From the NCBI RefSeq assembly GCF_008386695.1, contig NZ_VUOC01000004.1, forward strand, positions 3,014,576 through 3,078,575: a stretch of DNA of 64,000 nucleotides. The letters run 5' to 3'. Positions within the stretch are counted from its first letter, which is position 1. Each line of letters starts with the position of its first letter. The DNA comes from Chitinophaga agrisoli (GTDB taxonomy: Bacteria; Bacteroidota; Bacteroidia; Chitinophagales; Chitinophagaceae). Below are positions 1 to 9,258 of this stretch, in pieces. Below the pieces are notes generated by a model. The model saw only the letters and a list, made by a program, of their open reading frames with translations. It did not search any database and was not told the DNA's origin. The position numbers and the translations under genes are program-made.

Positions 1-1406
1 ACCCGGTTATCACAGGAGGGACAATAGTTGAATACGCCTTGCTGGTGTACTACGCCGGAGGTATCCATCAAATTGATCTGCCCTTCCTTTACAAAGGCGG
101 CATAGCGGTTATTGAGCTGGTAATCGACAAAGGGCCCTCCAAATGTGCCATCTGCACTGCTGCCAGGCGTGCCTAACAGCGTAGTGGTCTGACCATTATA
201 CAGGTAGAGCGGCAAACCCGAGTCTTCTTTGTAGTAGATCACGTTTGTACCATCTGTGAGCGGGGAATGATCCGGAGGTCCCTGACTGATGTTGGTGAAC
301 TGCCCGTTGTGGAAAGTGTACACGTTACTGAGCGTACGGAAAGGCGAGATCTCCAGGGCGGTCAGCCCATTGGGTCCCACGTCCAGGTTGCCATTAAAGA
401 AACCTATTGTATCCGGTGATATTTCGCCAATGGTAGAATCGCCGGTGGAGAGGTTCTTTACGATGAGGTTTCCGTCTGTGAACCAGGCAGCATATTGACC
501 GGATACATCCAGGCGGTTGGCGCGTTGCTGTATGGCCTGTCCGTTCTTCCATTCCGTCATGGTATCTGAGCGGACCTTAAAGAGCGCGCCTTCCGGCGTT
601 ACATAGGCATCCGGAAAGGTACGGTCTACCGCTCTGGCGATCAGCGGGCCGGTACGCTGGCCATTAGCCGCATCCACCAGGAAGGGGAAACCGGTTACGG
701 TATCTGCCAGTAACGCTTTGTTATAGCGGAAATCCAGGATGGCGCCTTTAGCGGTGAGATACGGCGTAAGGTATGGGCTACTTTCTATAAACACGGTAAG
801 CCGCTTCTCCGCGGTACGGCCAATACTGTCTGTAGCTACTATGCGTATGCCCAGCTTATGTCCGTTATAGGCGGACAGGTCTAATGATGGTATGCTGTCT
901 GTTCCTGTGGCGATCAATTGCTCCGGGAAAGCAGTATTATACACGGCAATATTGCCGCTGCCGGTGGCGGTATTGCAGCGGGCGTGCAGCGCCCATACAG
1001 GCCGCGCCACCGCGGAATCGGCCAGGCTATCTACCCGGAGGCTGATGCTGGGATCATTTACGGGCCGGTAAATAAAGCTAATGGCGGTATCGCCGGTGTT
1101 CTGTAAAGTGTCTCTGGCGGTGATCAACAGGGTAAGGGTATCACCTGGCACACCTTGTAAAGAGAGGCGCCCTGTATAGCTACCATTGGGTACCCGCCGC
1201 AGGGAGAGCTGGCGGCCAGCGGCAGCAGCCGTTACAGCGGTTACCTGGCCGGGCGCAAAAGGCGTTACAGTTACGTTTATGCCGGTATCTTTCCAGATGC
1301 CGTTCTCCGCTGGCATACCCGGTTCCGGAAATAAAAAGGTGATGGACTGGGCGTGTAAGAAACAATGACAGCTTACAAAGGCTAACAGGAGTAAAAGTCT
1401 TTTCAT
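1..1406 (-). CDS. Large secreted protein, 3' end outside window
   Basis: An open frame runs without a stop from an ATG at 1406 to the window edge, about 468 codons, so the C-terminus is missing. The N-terminus is a clear signal peptide (residues 1-20, Leu-rich core ending HAQ). After it come Ser/Thr/Asp-rich extracellular segments that look like Ig-like beta domains (about residues 22-230), followed by repeats resembling beta-propeller blades (patterns such as YAAWFTDGNLIVKN and YAAFVKEGQINLMD). I do not recognise a specific family. Size and style fit Bacteroidota surface proteins, many of which are exported by T9SS, but the part that would carry a sorting domain is not visible. Confidence is good that it is a gene, low on function. 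Confidence 0.85.
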   Translation of the reverse strand, partial: MKRLLLLLAFVSCHCFLHAQSITFLFPEPGMPAENGIWKDTGINVTVTPFAPGQVTAVTAAAAGRQLSLRRVPNGSYTGRLSLQGVPGDTLTLLITARDTLQNTGDTAISFIYRPVNDPSISLRVDSLADSAVARPVWALHARCNTATGSGNIAVYNTAFPEQLIATGTDSIPSLDLSAYNGHKLGIRIVATDSIGRTAEKRLTVFIESSPYLTPYLTAKGAILDFRYNKALLADTVTGFPFLVDAANGQRTGPLIARAVDRTFPDAYVTPEGALFKVRSDTMTEWKNGQAIQQRANRLDVSGQYAAWFTDGNLIVKNLSTGDSTIGEISPDTIGFFNGNLDVGPNGLTALEISPFRTLSNVYTFHNGQFTNISQGPPDHSPLTDGTNVIYYKEDSGLPLYLYNGQTTTLLGTPGSSADGTFGGPFVDYQLNNRYAAFVKEGQINLMDTSGVVHQQGVFNYCPSCDNR

Positions 1407-1478
1407 GGGGGACATGGTTTACTCAATAATAATAGTTCTACCCCTATTATTTTATACTCGTTCCAGTACAAATAAACG

Positions 1479-1507
1479 ACTGCGCCCAGGTGTTATCCGG
1501 GCGCAGT
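1479..1507 (-). terminator. Terminator after kup
   Basis: A 9-bp stem (ACTGCGCCC/GGGCGCAGT) with an 11-nt loop lies just past the kup stop codon. On the minus strand it is followed by a T-rich run (CGTTTATTTG). It separates kup from the downstream secreted-protein gene. Confidence 0.7.
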
Positions 1508-1530
1508 TTATATGATAGATAAGTTTTATC

Positions 1531-3486
1531 TTAAGACGGGATAATACGCCGCAGTTGCAGGTTGGTGATAGGCGCTACCACCAGCGGGTATTTCTCAATG
1601 GTCACATAACTGGAGTCCAGACCAAAACCGCGTTCTTCTGAAAGGCTGATCTTTTTCAGGAAGAAGTACATACGCATCACCATCCGTTCGTACAAGGGCA
1701 GGTCATTGTCGTGCGAGAGGAACTTTTCCATTACGATAAACTGGAAATCACCTACTACATTGTTCTTACTTAAAGACTCATAACGGCTGGTGATGTTCAC
1801 CTCCTTATTACGCACCATATCTTCCACCACCATGCGGAACATGAGGTTAATACGTTGCTCCACCTTAAAGCCCAGGCGGAACTCTACCCGTATCACTTCA
1901 TTAGGGATGATGGTTTGTACAGAGTATTCGCTCAGGTAGGGCTCATCCACCACATCCACATGCACAAACCAGTAGATATCTGCCCGTTTAGGCTTTTTAT
2001 TGAGGATGGAGTAAATGACCTTATGCTCTATTTCTTTTGGATTGTCTGCGCTACTCATGTACACCAGGTGGGTGGCATACTTGGGAATGGAGGTATCGTT
2101 GCTCAGCTCCTGTAGAATGGGCAGGTAGTCTTCCAGCCGTACAAACTCCACGTAACGGTTCTTGATCTTGCGCGATTTAAACCAGACGATCATCACCATG
2201 AACAGCATGCCGGCAACCACTACTGTTACATAACCGCCGTGCATGAATTTGACCAGGTTAGCGAAGAGGAAGGAAAATTCGATCGTCAGGTATATGACCA
2301 GGTATAATAATACCCAGGCCACCCGCACGCGGCGGGTGTAGAGATAAAAGGCAAAGAGGCAGGAGGTCATGAGCATACAGATGGTGATAGACAGGCCATA
2401 GGCCGCCTCCATTGCGCTGGACTCCTGGAAGATGAGGACAATAGCGGTACAGCCCACAAACAGCATCACGTTAATGCCCGGTATGAATAGCTGTCCCCTC
2501 ATTTCTGTGGGGTAGTTGATCTTCAATTTAGGCCAGAGGTTAAGGCGCATGGCTTCTGAGATCAGGGTAAAGGACCCGGAGATCAGGGCCTGGCTGGCGA
2601 TGATAGAGGCCAGGGTGGCAATGAGCACCCCGAATATCACGAACCATTCCGGCATGATGGTAAAGAAGGGGTTCTGGTCCTTAGGCAGGATCTGACCGCG
2701 TTGGGTAAGCAGCCAGGCGCCCTGGCCCAGGTAGTTGAGGATCAGGCAGGCTTTTACAAAGATCCAGGATACCCGGATATTGCTTTTGCCGCAGTGCCCC
2801 AGGTCTGAGTACAGGGCCTCTGCCCCGGTGGTACAGAGGAACACCGCCCCCAGGATCAGGAATCCTTTGGGATAGGTGGTCAGTAATTCTATGGCGTAGT
2901 GCGGGCTGAAGGCTTTGAGCACAGAAAGGTCATCTGCAATATGCACAGTGCCCAGTATACCCAGCATAGAAAACCATATCACCATGATAGGCCCGAACAT
3001 CTTACCGATGGAAACGGTGCCGAATTGCTGCATGAAGAAGAGGCCTGCTATGATGGTCAGCACGATCTTAACGATCGTGAGCTGGCTAAGGTCTTTGAAT
3101 ACGTCGAGGGTACGGAGGCCTTCGATGGCGGAGGTAACGGTGATGGGCGGGGTAATGATACCATCTGCCAGGAGGGCGGCGCCACCGATCATCCCAAAGA
3201 TAACGGCCCATTTGGCGTGGCGGCGTACCAGGGCGTAGAGGGAAAAGATCCCGCCTTCCCCTTTATTATCCGCCTGGAGGGTCAGGATCACATATTTAAT
3301 GGTGGTTTGGAGGGTCAAAGTCCATATTATACAGGAGATACCCCCTATTACCAGCAGGTCACTGATGGGGTTGGTCCCCATAATAGCTTTGAAAACGTAT
3401 AACGGAGAGGTACCGATGTCGCCGTATATAATACCCAGTGCTACGACAAATCCGGCCAGGCTTACCCTGTTAATATCTATTCTCAC
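1531..3486 (-). CDS. kup: Kup-family potassium uptake transporter
   Basis: A 651-residue inner-membrane protein of the KUP/HAK/KT family, which imports K+ driven by the proton gradient. The N-terminus carries the family signature ALGIIYGDIGTSPLYVFKAI, followed by about twelve hydrophobic helices up to residue ~435 and a soluble C-terminal domain of about 200 residues, the usual length and layout. The start is a GTG at 3486; no better in-frame ATG is near. It is monocistronic: it has its own terminator downstream and a TAnnTTTG promoter element about 30 bases upstream of the start. Nothing looks damaged. The family call is secure; affinity and ion selectivity cannot be read from sequence. Confidence 0.95.
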   Translation of the reverse strand: MRIDINRVSLAGFVVALGIIYGDIGTSPLYVFKAIMGTNPISDLLVIGGISCIIWTLTLQTTIKYVILTLQADNKGEGGIFSLYALVRRHAKWAVIFGMIGGAALLADGIITPPITVTSAIEGLRTLDVFKDLSQLTIVKIVLTIIAGLFFMQQFGTVSIGKMFGPIMVIWFSMLGILGTVHIADDLSVLKAFSPHYAIELLTTYPKGFLILGAVFLCTTGAEALYSDLGHCGKSNIRVSWIFVKACLILNYLGQGAWLLTQRGQILPKDQNPFFTIMPEWFVIFGVLIATLASIIASQALISGSFTLISEAMRLNLWPKLKINYPTEMRGQLFIPGINVMLFVGCTAIVLIFQESSAMEAAYGLSITICMLMTSCLFAFYLYTRRVRVAWVLLYLVIYLTIEFSFLFANLVKFMHGGYVTVVVAGMLFMVMIVWFKSRKIKNRYVEFVRLEDYLPILQELSNDTSIPKYATHLVYMSSADNPKEIEHKVIYSILNKKPKRADIYWFVHVDVVDEPYLSEYSVQTIIPNEVIRVEFRLGFKVEQRINLMFRMVVEDMVRNKEVNITSRYESLSKNNVVGDFQFIVMEKFLSHDNDLPLYERMVMRMYFFLKKISLSEERGFGLDSSYVTIEKYPLVVAPITNLQLRRIIPS

Positions 3487-3514
3487 TCTTAAGTAGTTTG
3501 TAAGTAAAGGCGAG

Positions 3515-3522
3515 CAAAATTA
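3515..3522 (-). promoter_or_regulatory. Probable -7 element of kup promoter
   Basis: On the minus strand this reads TAATTTTG, an exact match to the Bacteroidota -7 consensus TAnnTTTG, about 30 bases upstream of the kup start. A good -33 TTTG is not evident, so this is a moderate call. Confidence 0.45.
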
Positions 3523-3590
3523 CAGCAATAAATGATCATTTGTATATTATCAGTTAAGGATGGCTCCGCCAGGGATGTCCCTAAAAAGCG

Positions 3591-3626
3591 AAATCCCCCG
3601 CTACGGTAAACCGTAACGGGGGATTT
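3591..3626 (-). terminator. Terminator after the OmpA-family gene
   Basis: Near-perfect hairpin: AAATCCCCCG-c-TACGGT pairs with ACCGTA-a-CGGGGGATTT across a 2-nt loop. On the minus strand it is followed by CGCTTTTTAG, so it acts on the gene ending at 3661. Confidence 0.85.
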
Positions 3627-3660
3627 CTTCAATATCATCTAGGTGTGATACACCACTATA

Positions 3661-5214
3661 TTAGTTAGCAGGAGCTAAGTCTACAGTGCTGGATTCACCA
3701 GGAGTATTCTGTTTGATGAAGCGACCGCGGTCGATGCCTTGCTTGTCAGCCAGGTAGTCGATCACAGCGTCAACACGGCGGCTGCTCAGGTCAACACCAC
3801 CTTTTTTGCCTTTAGCACCAGCGTGGCCGGTAACCAGTACATTACACTCAGGATTAGTTCTCAGGGTATTAGCTACGCTGGACAGGATTGCCTCGTTGTC
3901 AGAAGAAACCTTGGTAGAGCTACCTTTGAAAGCTACGCTAGGCAGAACGATGCTGGAGCAAGCGGGTTTCTGAGTCATGTTTTTGCAGCACTCAGGATCC
4001 GGGCACTTACCAACACCATCAGCGTCAACCGGCTGGCAGTAAGTCGGAGTGATCAGTTGTTTGTCCTTGAAGTCAGGAACACCGTCACCGTCAGTATCTT
4101 TAGCTACACCGTGTACGTCTACAGGAGCGCCTGCAGGAGTGTTAGGCTCGCGGTCAAACTGGTCGGTTACACCGTCGCCATCAGCATCCGGTAATACCGG
4201 GGTAGGCAGTTTCATGTGACGGGGAGAGCTCAGCTCGTTGTAGGCGAAATCCAGCGGGTTGATCCACCATAAAGGCTGTACGCGCTTGTTGGGGTTACCC
4301 AGGTTGAAGTTCAGGCGGATGCTGGTGTAGGAGAAGAAGTCCTTGCTGGCATCATAAGCGCCGGAATTGTAACCGTCCAGATAATCATCAAACGGCATAG
4401 TCAGTTTTTCTTCTACACCGATGTTGAAACGCTTAGAAACTTTGAAAGCGATACCAGTACCGAAGTCAACAGCGTGACGCCACATCTGGTTGTTATCTTT
4501 ACGGCCGATCTGAGCGCGGTTGCCCTGAGAAGGAGCGTTAGACTCATAATCGCCATCCAGGATGTTTTTCACAGCATCCTTAATATCTTTACGTTTGCCG
4601 AGGAAATCAACGCCCTGGAAATTGTAACCCTGACCGTTAGCGCCAACGGCGTCAACGTCAACGTCAATCAGCAGCAGGCTGTAACCACCAAATACATACC
4701 AGTTGATCTTAGGCTCAGATTTGTAGAACAGAATGTTGCTCAGAGAAGCCATCAGGTCGATAGATGCCTGGTGAGTAGCCGTTTTGTAGTTAGGAACGAT
4801 CTTGCCGTTGTTCAGTGCAGCTGTAGCTGACCAGTTGGTGTTGCCACCAGCGTAGTTAGCAGGACGCAGCTGATAATCCAGACCACGGTCGAAAGAACCG
4901 GTATATTCAGCCCTGATTGAGATCGTATGACCTAAAGATTTTCTCAGAGACAGACCACCGCCAAAGCCGGGTTTAGCGTCCACGTCACCTCTGATGAAGT
5001 GATAACCACCGTGGAAACCTAATTCCCACATGTCCCGGGGTTTAGCAGGGTAATCATACTGATGGTTAACGAAATTGTTTTGCTGTGCAGCTCTAGATGC
5101 GGGCACCTTAGATGAGTCAAGTGCATCGTAGTTAGGCTGAACTTGTGCAAAACTGGAAGACGCCGCTAGTAAACTCATAGCGCCGGCCAGTAATAAGTAC
5201 TTTTTGCTTGCCAT
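3661..5214 (-). CDS. OmpA-family outer membrane protein with calcium-type repeats
   Basis: A 517-residue envelope protein. A signal peptide (1-23, ending SFAQ) is followed by a probable outer-membrane beta-barrel (about 60-335). Next are two thrombospondin type-3-like repeats rich in Asp (DADGDGVTDQ at 343 and DTDGDGVPDF at 373), a Cys-rich linker, and an OmpA-like peptidoglycan-binding domain (about 420-517). Proteins of this type link outer membrane to cell wall and are often very abundant. Its own strong promoter and terminator fit that. Oddity: the usual GHTD motif that contacts diaminopimelate reads GHAG (463-466), while the partner Arg in LSSRR (479/480) is kept, so wall binding may be altered. 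Start chosen at the ATG giving the signal peptide. Confidence 0.9.
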   Translation of the reverse strand: MASKKYLLLAGAMSLLAASSSFAQVQPNYDALDSSKVPASRAAQQNNFVNHQYDYPAKPRDMWELGFHGGYHFIRGDVDAKPGFGGGLSLRKSLGHTISIRAEYTGSFDRGLDYQLRPANYAGGNTNWSATAALNNGKIVPNYKTATHQASIDLMASLSNILFYKSEPKINWYVFGGYSLLLIDVDVDAVGANGQGYNFQGVDFLGKRKDIKDAVKNILDGDYESNAPSQGNRAQIGRKDNNQMWRHAVDFGTGIAFKVSKRFNIGVEEKLTMPFDDYLDGYNSGAYDASKDFFSYTSIRLNFNLGNPNKRVQPLWWINPLDFAYNELSSPRHMKLPTPVLPDADGDGVTDQFDREPNTPAGAPVDVHGVAKDTDGDGVPDFKDKQLITPTYCQPVDADGVGKCPDPECCKNMTQKPACSSIVLPSVAFKGSSTKVSSDNEAILSSVANTLRTNPECNVLVTGHAGAKGKKGGVDLSSRRVDAVIDYLADKQGIDRGRFIKQNTPGESSTVDLAPAN

Positions 5215-5271
5215 AATTGTTTTCTATTTAAAAACTGTTAAAGATTTACTAATAACCCGTTTTTTACCCAG

Positions 5272-5302
5272 CAAAGGTAAAAATCATAAATGAATATACA
5301 AA
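5272..5302 (-). promoter_or_regulatory. Consensus Bacteroidota promoter of the OmpA-family gene
   Basis: On the minus strand TTTG, exactly 19 bases, then TACCTTTG: a full match to the TTTG-N19-TAnnTTTG consensus. It lies about 60 bases upstream of the start codon in an AT-rich region shared with the divergent polyprenyl synthase gene. The remainder of 5215-5507 is AT-rich, with no gene seen. Confidence 0.8.
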
Positions 5303-5507
5303 TTTTTCTTACAATATTATTTTCATTGATAACTGCTTCAATATTAAAGCTTAGGTAAAACAATTGTTATACCTTAAATTGCTTATTTGTTATCGTATTA
5401 CTAACGCTCTGTTAAAGCATTGTTATCCGGGTATATACAAATTAAGGGCCAAATTGTTAAAACTTTGATATTTTAAGCATAGCTTAGCAATCTTTTTCGC
5501 ATAGTAC

Positions 5508-6473
5508 ATGGACGAGATTAAACAGCTGATCACTAAGGAATTACATGATTTTGAGAGTAAATTCGCGGATGCGGTTAAAAGTCATGTGCCCCTGCTCGAC
5601 AGGATCATGCATTATATCGTAAAGCGCAAGGGTAAACAGATCAGGCCCATGTTCGTGCTACTTTCCGCCCGCCTTTTCAGTACCGAGATACAGGAAAGCA
5701 CCTATCGCGCCGCGGCACTGGTGGAGCTGTTGCATACTGCCACCCTGGTGCATGATGATGTGGTGGACGACGCCAATGAGCGCCGGGGCTTTTTTTCCAT
5801 CAATGCCTTATGGAAAAATAAAATTGCCGTACTGGTGGGGGACTATCTGCTGACCAGGGGCTTACTGCTGTCCCTTAGCAACCATGACTACCGAACTTTG
5901 GAGATACTGACGGTGGCGGTACGCGAGATGAGCGAGGGCGAACTGCTCCAGATGGAGAAGACCCGTAAGCTGGATATCCAGGAAGATGTTTATTTTGACA
6001 TCATCCGCCGGAAGACGGCCTCCCTCCTGGCCTCCGCCTGCGCCGCCGGGGCCTGGACCACCAGCAATGACGAAAACATTGCAGAACAGATGCGCCTTTT
6101 TGGGGAAAAGGTAGGCGTGGCCTTCCAGATCAAGGATGACCTGTTTGATTATGGGTCTGATAACGTGGGCAAACCCACCGGCATAGATATCCGGGAGAAA
6201 AAAATGACCCTGCCGCTGATCTATACCCTGCAGCAGGCCACCCCGGATGTAAAGCGCCGCATCATCAACATTGTAAAGAATCATAATACCGATAAAGAAA
6301 AAGTAGCTTCCGTTATTGCTATGGTTAAAGCCTCGGGGGGCATTGCCTATGCACAGGAGAAAATGTTCCAGTACAGGGACGAGGCGCTGGCTATCCTGCA
6401 CACGTTCCCTGACAACGAGATCAGGAGGGGACTGGAACAATTAGTACGTTTTACTACTGACAGAACGTTTTAG
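5508..6473 (+). CDS. Polyprenyl diphosphate synthase (trans-prenyltransferase)
   Basis: A 321-residue cytosolic enzyme that condenses isopentenyl diphosphate onto an allylic diphosphate to make the long isoprenoid chain of quinones. Both Asp-rich metal-binding motifs are present: DDVVD (83-87) followed by ERRG, and KDDLFD (209-214). Length is typical of octaprenyl or solanesyl synthases. In this lineage the likely role is the menaquinone side chain, which also serves complex I encoded at 20645-34135; that link is inference. Chain length depends on residues upstream of the first motif and cannot be settled here. It is divergent from the OmpA gene and followed by recJ, 86 bases downstream of its stop. 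Confidence 0.93.
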   Translation: MDEIKQLITKELHDFESKFADAVKSHVPLLDRIMHYIVKRKGKQIRPMFVLLSARLFSTEIQESTYRAAALVELLHTATLVHDDVVDDANERRGFFSINALWKNKIAVLVGDYLLTRGLLLSLSNHDYRTLEILTVAVREMSEGELLQMEKTRKLDIQEDVYFDIIRRKTASLLASACAAGAWTTSNDENIAEQMRLFGEKVGVAFQIKDDLFDYGSDNVGKPTGIDIREKKMTLPLIYTLQQATPDVKRRIINIVKNHNTDKEKVASVIAMVKASGGIAYAQEKMFQYRDEALAILHTFPDNEIRRGLEQLVRFTTDRTF

Positions 6474-6495
6474 GTGAGAGAAAGGGCAAGCGTGA

Positions 6496-6552
6496 ATTGA
6501 CTATTGACCGCCGCTATCTGACCATTGACTTTTCACCTATCACCTTTCACAA
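6496..6552. repeat. Word-like spacer repeat
   Basis: The spacer between the synthase and recJ is built from recurring words: TTGACTATTGACC, CTGACCATTGAC and CACCTATCACCTTTCAC. A TTG codon here would extend recJ in frame, but the extension is made entirely of these words and is not conserved-looking, so it is left out of the gene. Related spacers occur elsewhere in the window. Confidence 0.5.
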
Positions 6553-6559
6553 GACAGAC

Positions 6560-8266
6560 ATGCAAAAACGCTGGACCGTAAGATCATATCAACCAAAAGA
6601 AGAGGCGTTACTGCAGCAGTCCCTGCGCATACATCCACTATTATGCAGGCTGCTGGTGCAACGTGGCATTCATACCTATGATACTGCCCGGCAATTCTTC
6701 CGCCCTACCCTTGCAGATCTTCACGATCCGTGGACGATGAAGGATATGGATAAAGCCGTAACCCGCATTGAACAGGCCTTTATGGGCAAGGAGAAGATAC
6801 TGGTGTACGGCGACTATGATGTAGACGGCACCACCGCTGTGGCTACCGTGTACGATTTTCTGCAAAGGATCTACCCTCATATTGAGTTCTATATCCCCCA
6901 CCGTTACCGGGAGGGGTATGGCATTTCCACCGCCGGTATCACCTATGCCATTGAAAATGACTTTACACTGGTGATCGCGCTGGACTGTGGTATTAAATCC
7001 ATGGCGCATATCACTGCGGCTAAAACGCATGGCATTGATTTTATCATCTGCGACCATCACCTGCCGGATGCCACGCTGCCGCCGGCAGTAGCTATACTGA
7101 ATCCTAAACAATACGACTGCCCTTATCCTTATAAAGAGCTAAGCGGCTGTGGCATAGGCTTTAAGCTTATTACCGCGCTGGCCCAGAAGCTCGGCGTGGC
7201 GGAGCATACGGTGCTGCGCTACCTGGACCTGGTGGCCACCAGTATTGCGGCAGATATAGTGCCCATGACCGGCGAGAACCGGATCCTGGCCTTTCACGGC
7301 CTGAAGAAGGTGAACGAGGATCCCCTGCCGGGGATCCGGGCGCTGATCACCCTGAGCGAGCTGAAAGAAAAACTGACCATCTCCAACCTGGTGTTTGTGA
7401 TCGCCCCGCGGGTAAATGCGGCCGGCCGGATGGATGATGCCCGGAAAGCCGTGAACCTGTTCGTGGAAAATGATTTTGAAAAGGCCACAGAGATAGCAGC
7501 CATCCTGCACGCTGACAATTTTGACAGAAAGGAAGTAGATAATAATATTACGCGGGAGGCGGTGGCCCTTATCCAGAATGATGCTACGCTGGCCACCCGC
7601 AAAAGCACCGTATTATATAAACCGGACTGGCATAAAGGCGTGGTGGGCATTGTAGCCTCCCGCCTGATCGATAAATATTTTTACCGCCCTACCATCATCC
7701 TTACCCAAAGCAATGACCAGGTGGCGGGTTCCGCCCGTTCCGTGATGGGCTTTAACGTATACGAGGCCATCCACCAGTGTAAAGACCTGCTGGAGAACTA
7801 TGGCGGGCATTTCTATGCGGCAGGGCTTACATTGAAACCCGAGAATGTGGAGGCTTTCCGGCAGAAGTTTGAGGAAGTGGTATCTACCACTATTGATCCG
7901 GAGCTGCTGATCCCCGAGATCGTGATCGATTCTGAGATCACGTTTTATGACATGGACAAACGCTTCTATAATATACTTGACCAGTTTGAGCCGCTGGGGC
8001 CTGATAACCTGCGCCCTATTTTCCTGGCGCGCAATGTAACGGATACCGGTTTTTCCAGGATCGTAAAGGACGAGCATATTAAATTCTCCATTAAACAGGG
8101 CGAACATGGTATTGTATTTTCCGGCATCGGGTTCTTTATGGCGGAAAAGTTTGGTTTGCTAAGCAACCGGCGGCCATTTGATATGGTCTTTACCCTTGAT
8201 GAAAATGAGTGGAACGGGAAAACAATGTTACAATTGAAAGTGATCGATATAAGAGCAAGCCACTGA
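6560..8266 (+). CDS. recJ: Single-stranded-DNA exonuclease RecJ
   Basis: A 568-residue cytosolic 5'-to-3' exonuclease acting on single-stranded DNA in recombination and repair. The DHH domain motifs are all visible: YGDYDVDGTT, ALDCG and CDHH in the first ~190 residues, giving the Mn2+-binding Asp/His set. The DHHA1 domain follows with HKGVVGIVASRL and GGHFYAAG, and the C-terminal OB-like domain (GPDNLRPIF onward) is complete. The start is the ATG opening MQKRWTVRSY; an upstream TTG in frame lies in repetitive spacer. The gene converges on the lipoprotein esterase gene, with a hairpin between them. Confidence 0.95.
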   Translation: MQKRWTVRSYQPKEEALLQQSLRIHPLLCRLLVQRGIHTYDTARQFFRPTLADLHDPWTMKDMDKAVTRIEQAFMGKEKILVYGDYDVDGTTAVATVYDFLQRIYPHIEFYIPHRYREGYGISTAGITYAIENDFTLVIALDCGIKSMAHITAAKTHGIDFIICDHHLPDATLPPAVAILNPKQYDCPYPYKELSGCGIGFKLITALAQKLGVAEHTVLRYLDLVATSIAADIVPMTGENRILAFHGLKKVNEDPLPGIRALITLSELKEKLTISNLVFVIAPRVNAAGRMDDARKAVNLFVENDFEKATEIAAILHADNFDRKEVDNNITREAVALIQNDATLATRKSTVLYKPDWHKGVVGIVASRLIDKYFYRPTIILTQSNDQVAGSARSVMGFNVYEAIHQCKDLLENYGGHFYAAGLTLKPENVEAFRQKFEEVVSTTIDPELLIPEIVIDSEITFYDMDKRFYNILDQFEPLGPDNLRPIFLARNVTDTGFSRIVKDEHIKFSIKQGEHGIVFSGIGFFMAEKFGLLSNRRPFDMVFTLDENEWNGKTMLQLKVIDIRASH

Positions 8267-8275
8267 TCAGCGGTT

Positions 8276-8324
8276 AGCTATCAACCGTTAGCTAAAACTG
8301 CAAAAATACTAACGGCTGATAGCT
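8276..8324. terminator. Bidirectional hairpin between recJ and the esterase gene
   Basis: AGCTATCAACCGTTAG (8276-8291) pairs with CTAACGGCTGATAGCT (8309-8324), 15 of 16 positions, in the short gap between convergent stop codons. It is built from the TTAGCT/CCGTTAGC words seen in other spacers. The stem is AT/GC mixed with no long T tract, so termination strength is uncertain. Confidence 0.6.
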
Positions 8325-8337
8325 GATGATTTTCAAC

Positions 8338-9141
8338 TTACGGTTTACGCTGTTGCAGCATCCAGTTAAACAGGCCTGCATTTGAGTAAGCAGCCGTCCA
8401 TGCGTCATGGCTTTTTACACTTGGTTCTGTAAATCTCACCAGTGCATTACCGGCACGCCTTACAGCATTCACCATATCAATGGAATTCACTACGGCTACC
8501 GTAGGATCATACTTATTATGGAAAGCCCATATAGGCATGGTCTTCAGGTTGGGCGCCTTAGGCACTTCGCCACCACCGCAGATAGGAACGATCGCCGCAA
8601 ACTGCTGCGGATAGTACTCGCCCCATACCCAGGTCTGGAAACCGCCCATGCTCAATCCTGTCAGGATAACACGTTTAGGATCCACATGATATTTTGTGAT
8701 AATTTGTTTAAAGAAGGCCTGCAGCGCATCTGTGTTCCACCAGCTGGCGGTACACTGCGGGGCTACCATTACAAATTGTTTACCTTTTACTACTCTGGGC
8801 AAGCCCACGTTTTTAATCTTGTTAATGTCGGTTCCCATTTCGCCAATGCCGTGGAGGAAAATCACGAGCGGCCATTTGTAAGTTTTGTTACTGTTGTAGG
8901 TATCAGGTACATACAGCAGGTAATTCGGATTGACGTTGCCAGCTGCACTGGCCAGTTTCTGGGTAGTAACGCCCAGTGTTTGTTGTGTAAAGACGTCTCC
9001 AGTTGTTGCTTCGGTTACTGGTTTTTCGTCGGAGCCTGCTTCTGCCTGCGGTGACACGACATCACTTTTAGAACACGCGGTTAAAACAAGGCTTCCAAAT
9101 AATAAGACATGGATAAAATTTTTAAATGTCCCTTTTTTCAT
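8338..9141 (-). CDS. Lipoprotein alpha/beta-hydrolase (esterase-like)
   Basis: A 267-residue probable lipoprotein: a signal peptide with lipobox LVLTAC (Cys23), then a disordered stretch to about 60. The alpha/beta-hydrolase fold follows, with FLHGIG (oxyanion region, ~95-100), the nucleophile elbow GLSMGG (Ser164), Asp212 in NKYDPT and His245 in KSHDAW, a complete catalytic triad. The layout resembles secreted phospholipase/carboxylesterase or polyhydroxybutyrate-depolymerase-like esterases; prolyl-oligopeptidase-type hydrolases are the alternative. Substrate unknown. It follows htpG on the same strand, but a hairpin lies between them, so it is probably transcribed on its own. Confidence 0.85.
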   Translation of the reverse strand: MKKGTFKNFIHVLLFGSLVLTACSKSDVVSPQAEAGSDEKPVTEATTGDVFTQQTLGVTTQKLASAAGNVNPNYLLYVPDTYNSNKTYKWPLVIFLHGIGEMGTDINKIKNVGLPRVVKGKQFVMVAPQCTASWWNTDALQAFFKQIITKYHVDPKRVILTGLSMGGFQTWVWGEYYPQQFAAIVPICGGGEVPKAPNLKTMPIWAFHNKYDPTVAVVNSIDMVNAVRRAGNALVRFTEPSVKSHDAWTAAYSNAGLFNWMLQQRKP

Positions 9142-9162
9142 ATGTCTCCCTTAAATTAAAAT

Positions 9163-9191
9163 GGTCCCGTCCAGCGTTGCTGAACGAGACC
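9163..9191 (-). terminator. Terminator after htpG
   Basis: GGTCCCGTCCAGC pairs with GCTGAACGAGACC (two G-T wobbles) around a 3-nt loop; on the minus strand the run ATTTTAATTT follows. It stands between the htpG stop and the esterase start. Confidence 0.65.
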
Positions 9192-9258
9192 GTTGTGGTG
9201 AATAAAATATGGTCGCAGTTTTAGACCAATACTCCCGATAAACGTATTTGTTACGCTA

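Noticed and set aside
6497-6559. A 21-residue N-terminal extension of RecJ from a TTG codon
   Set aside because: The added sequence is encoded by repetitive spacer words and precedes a normal ATG start.
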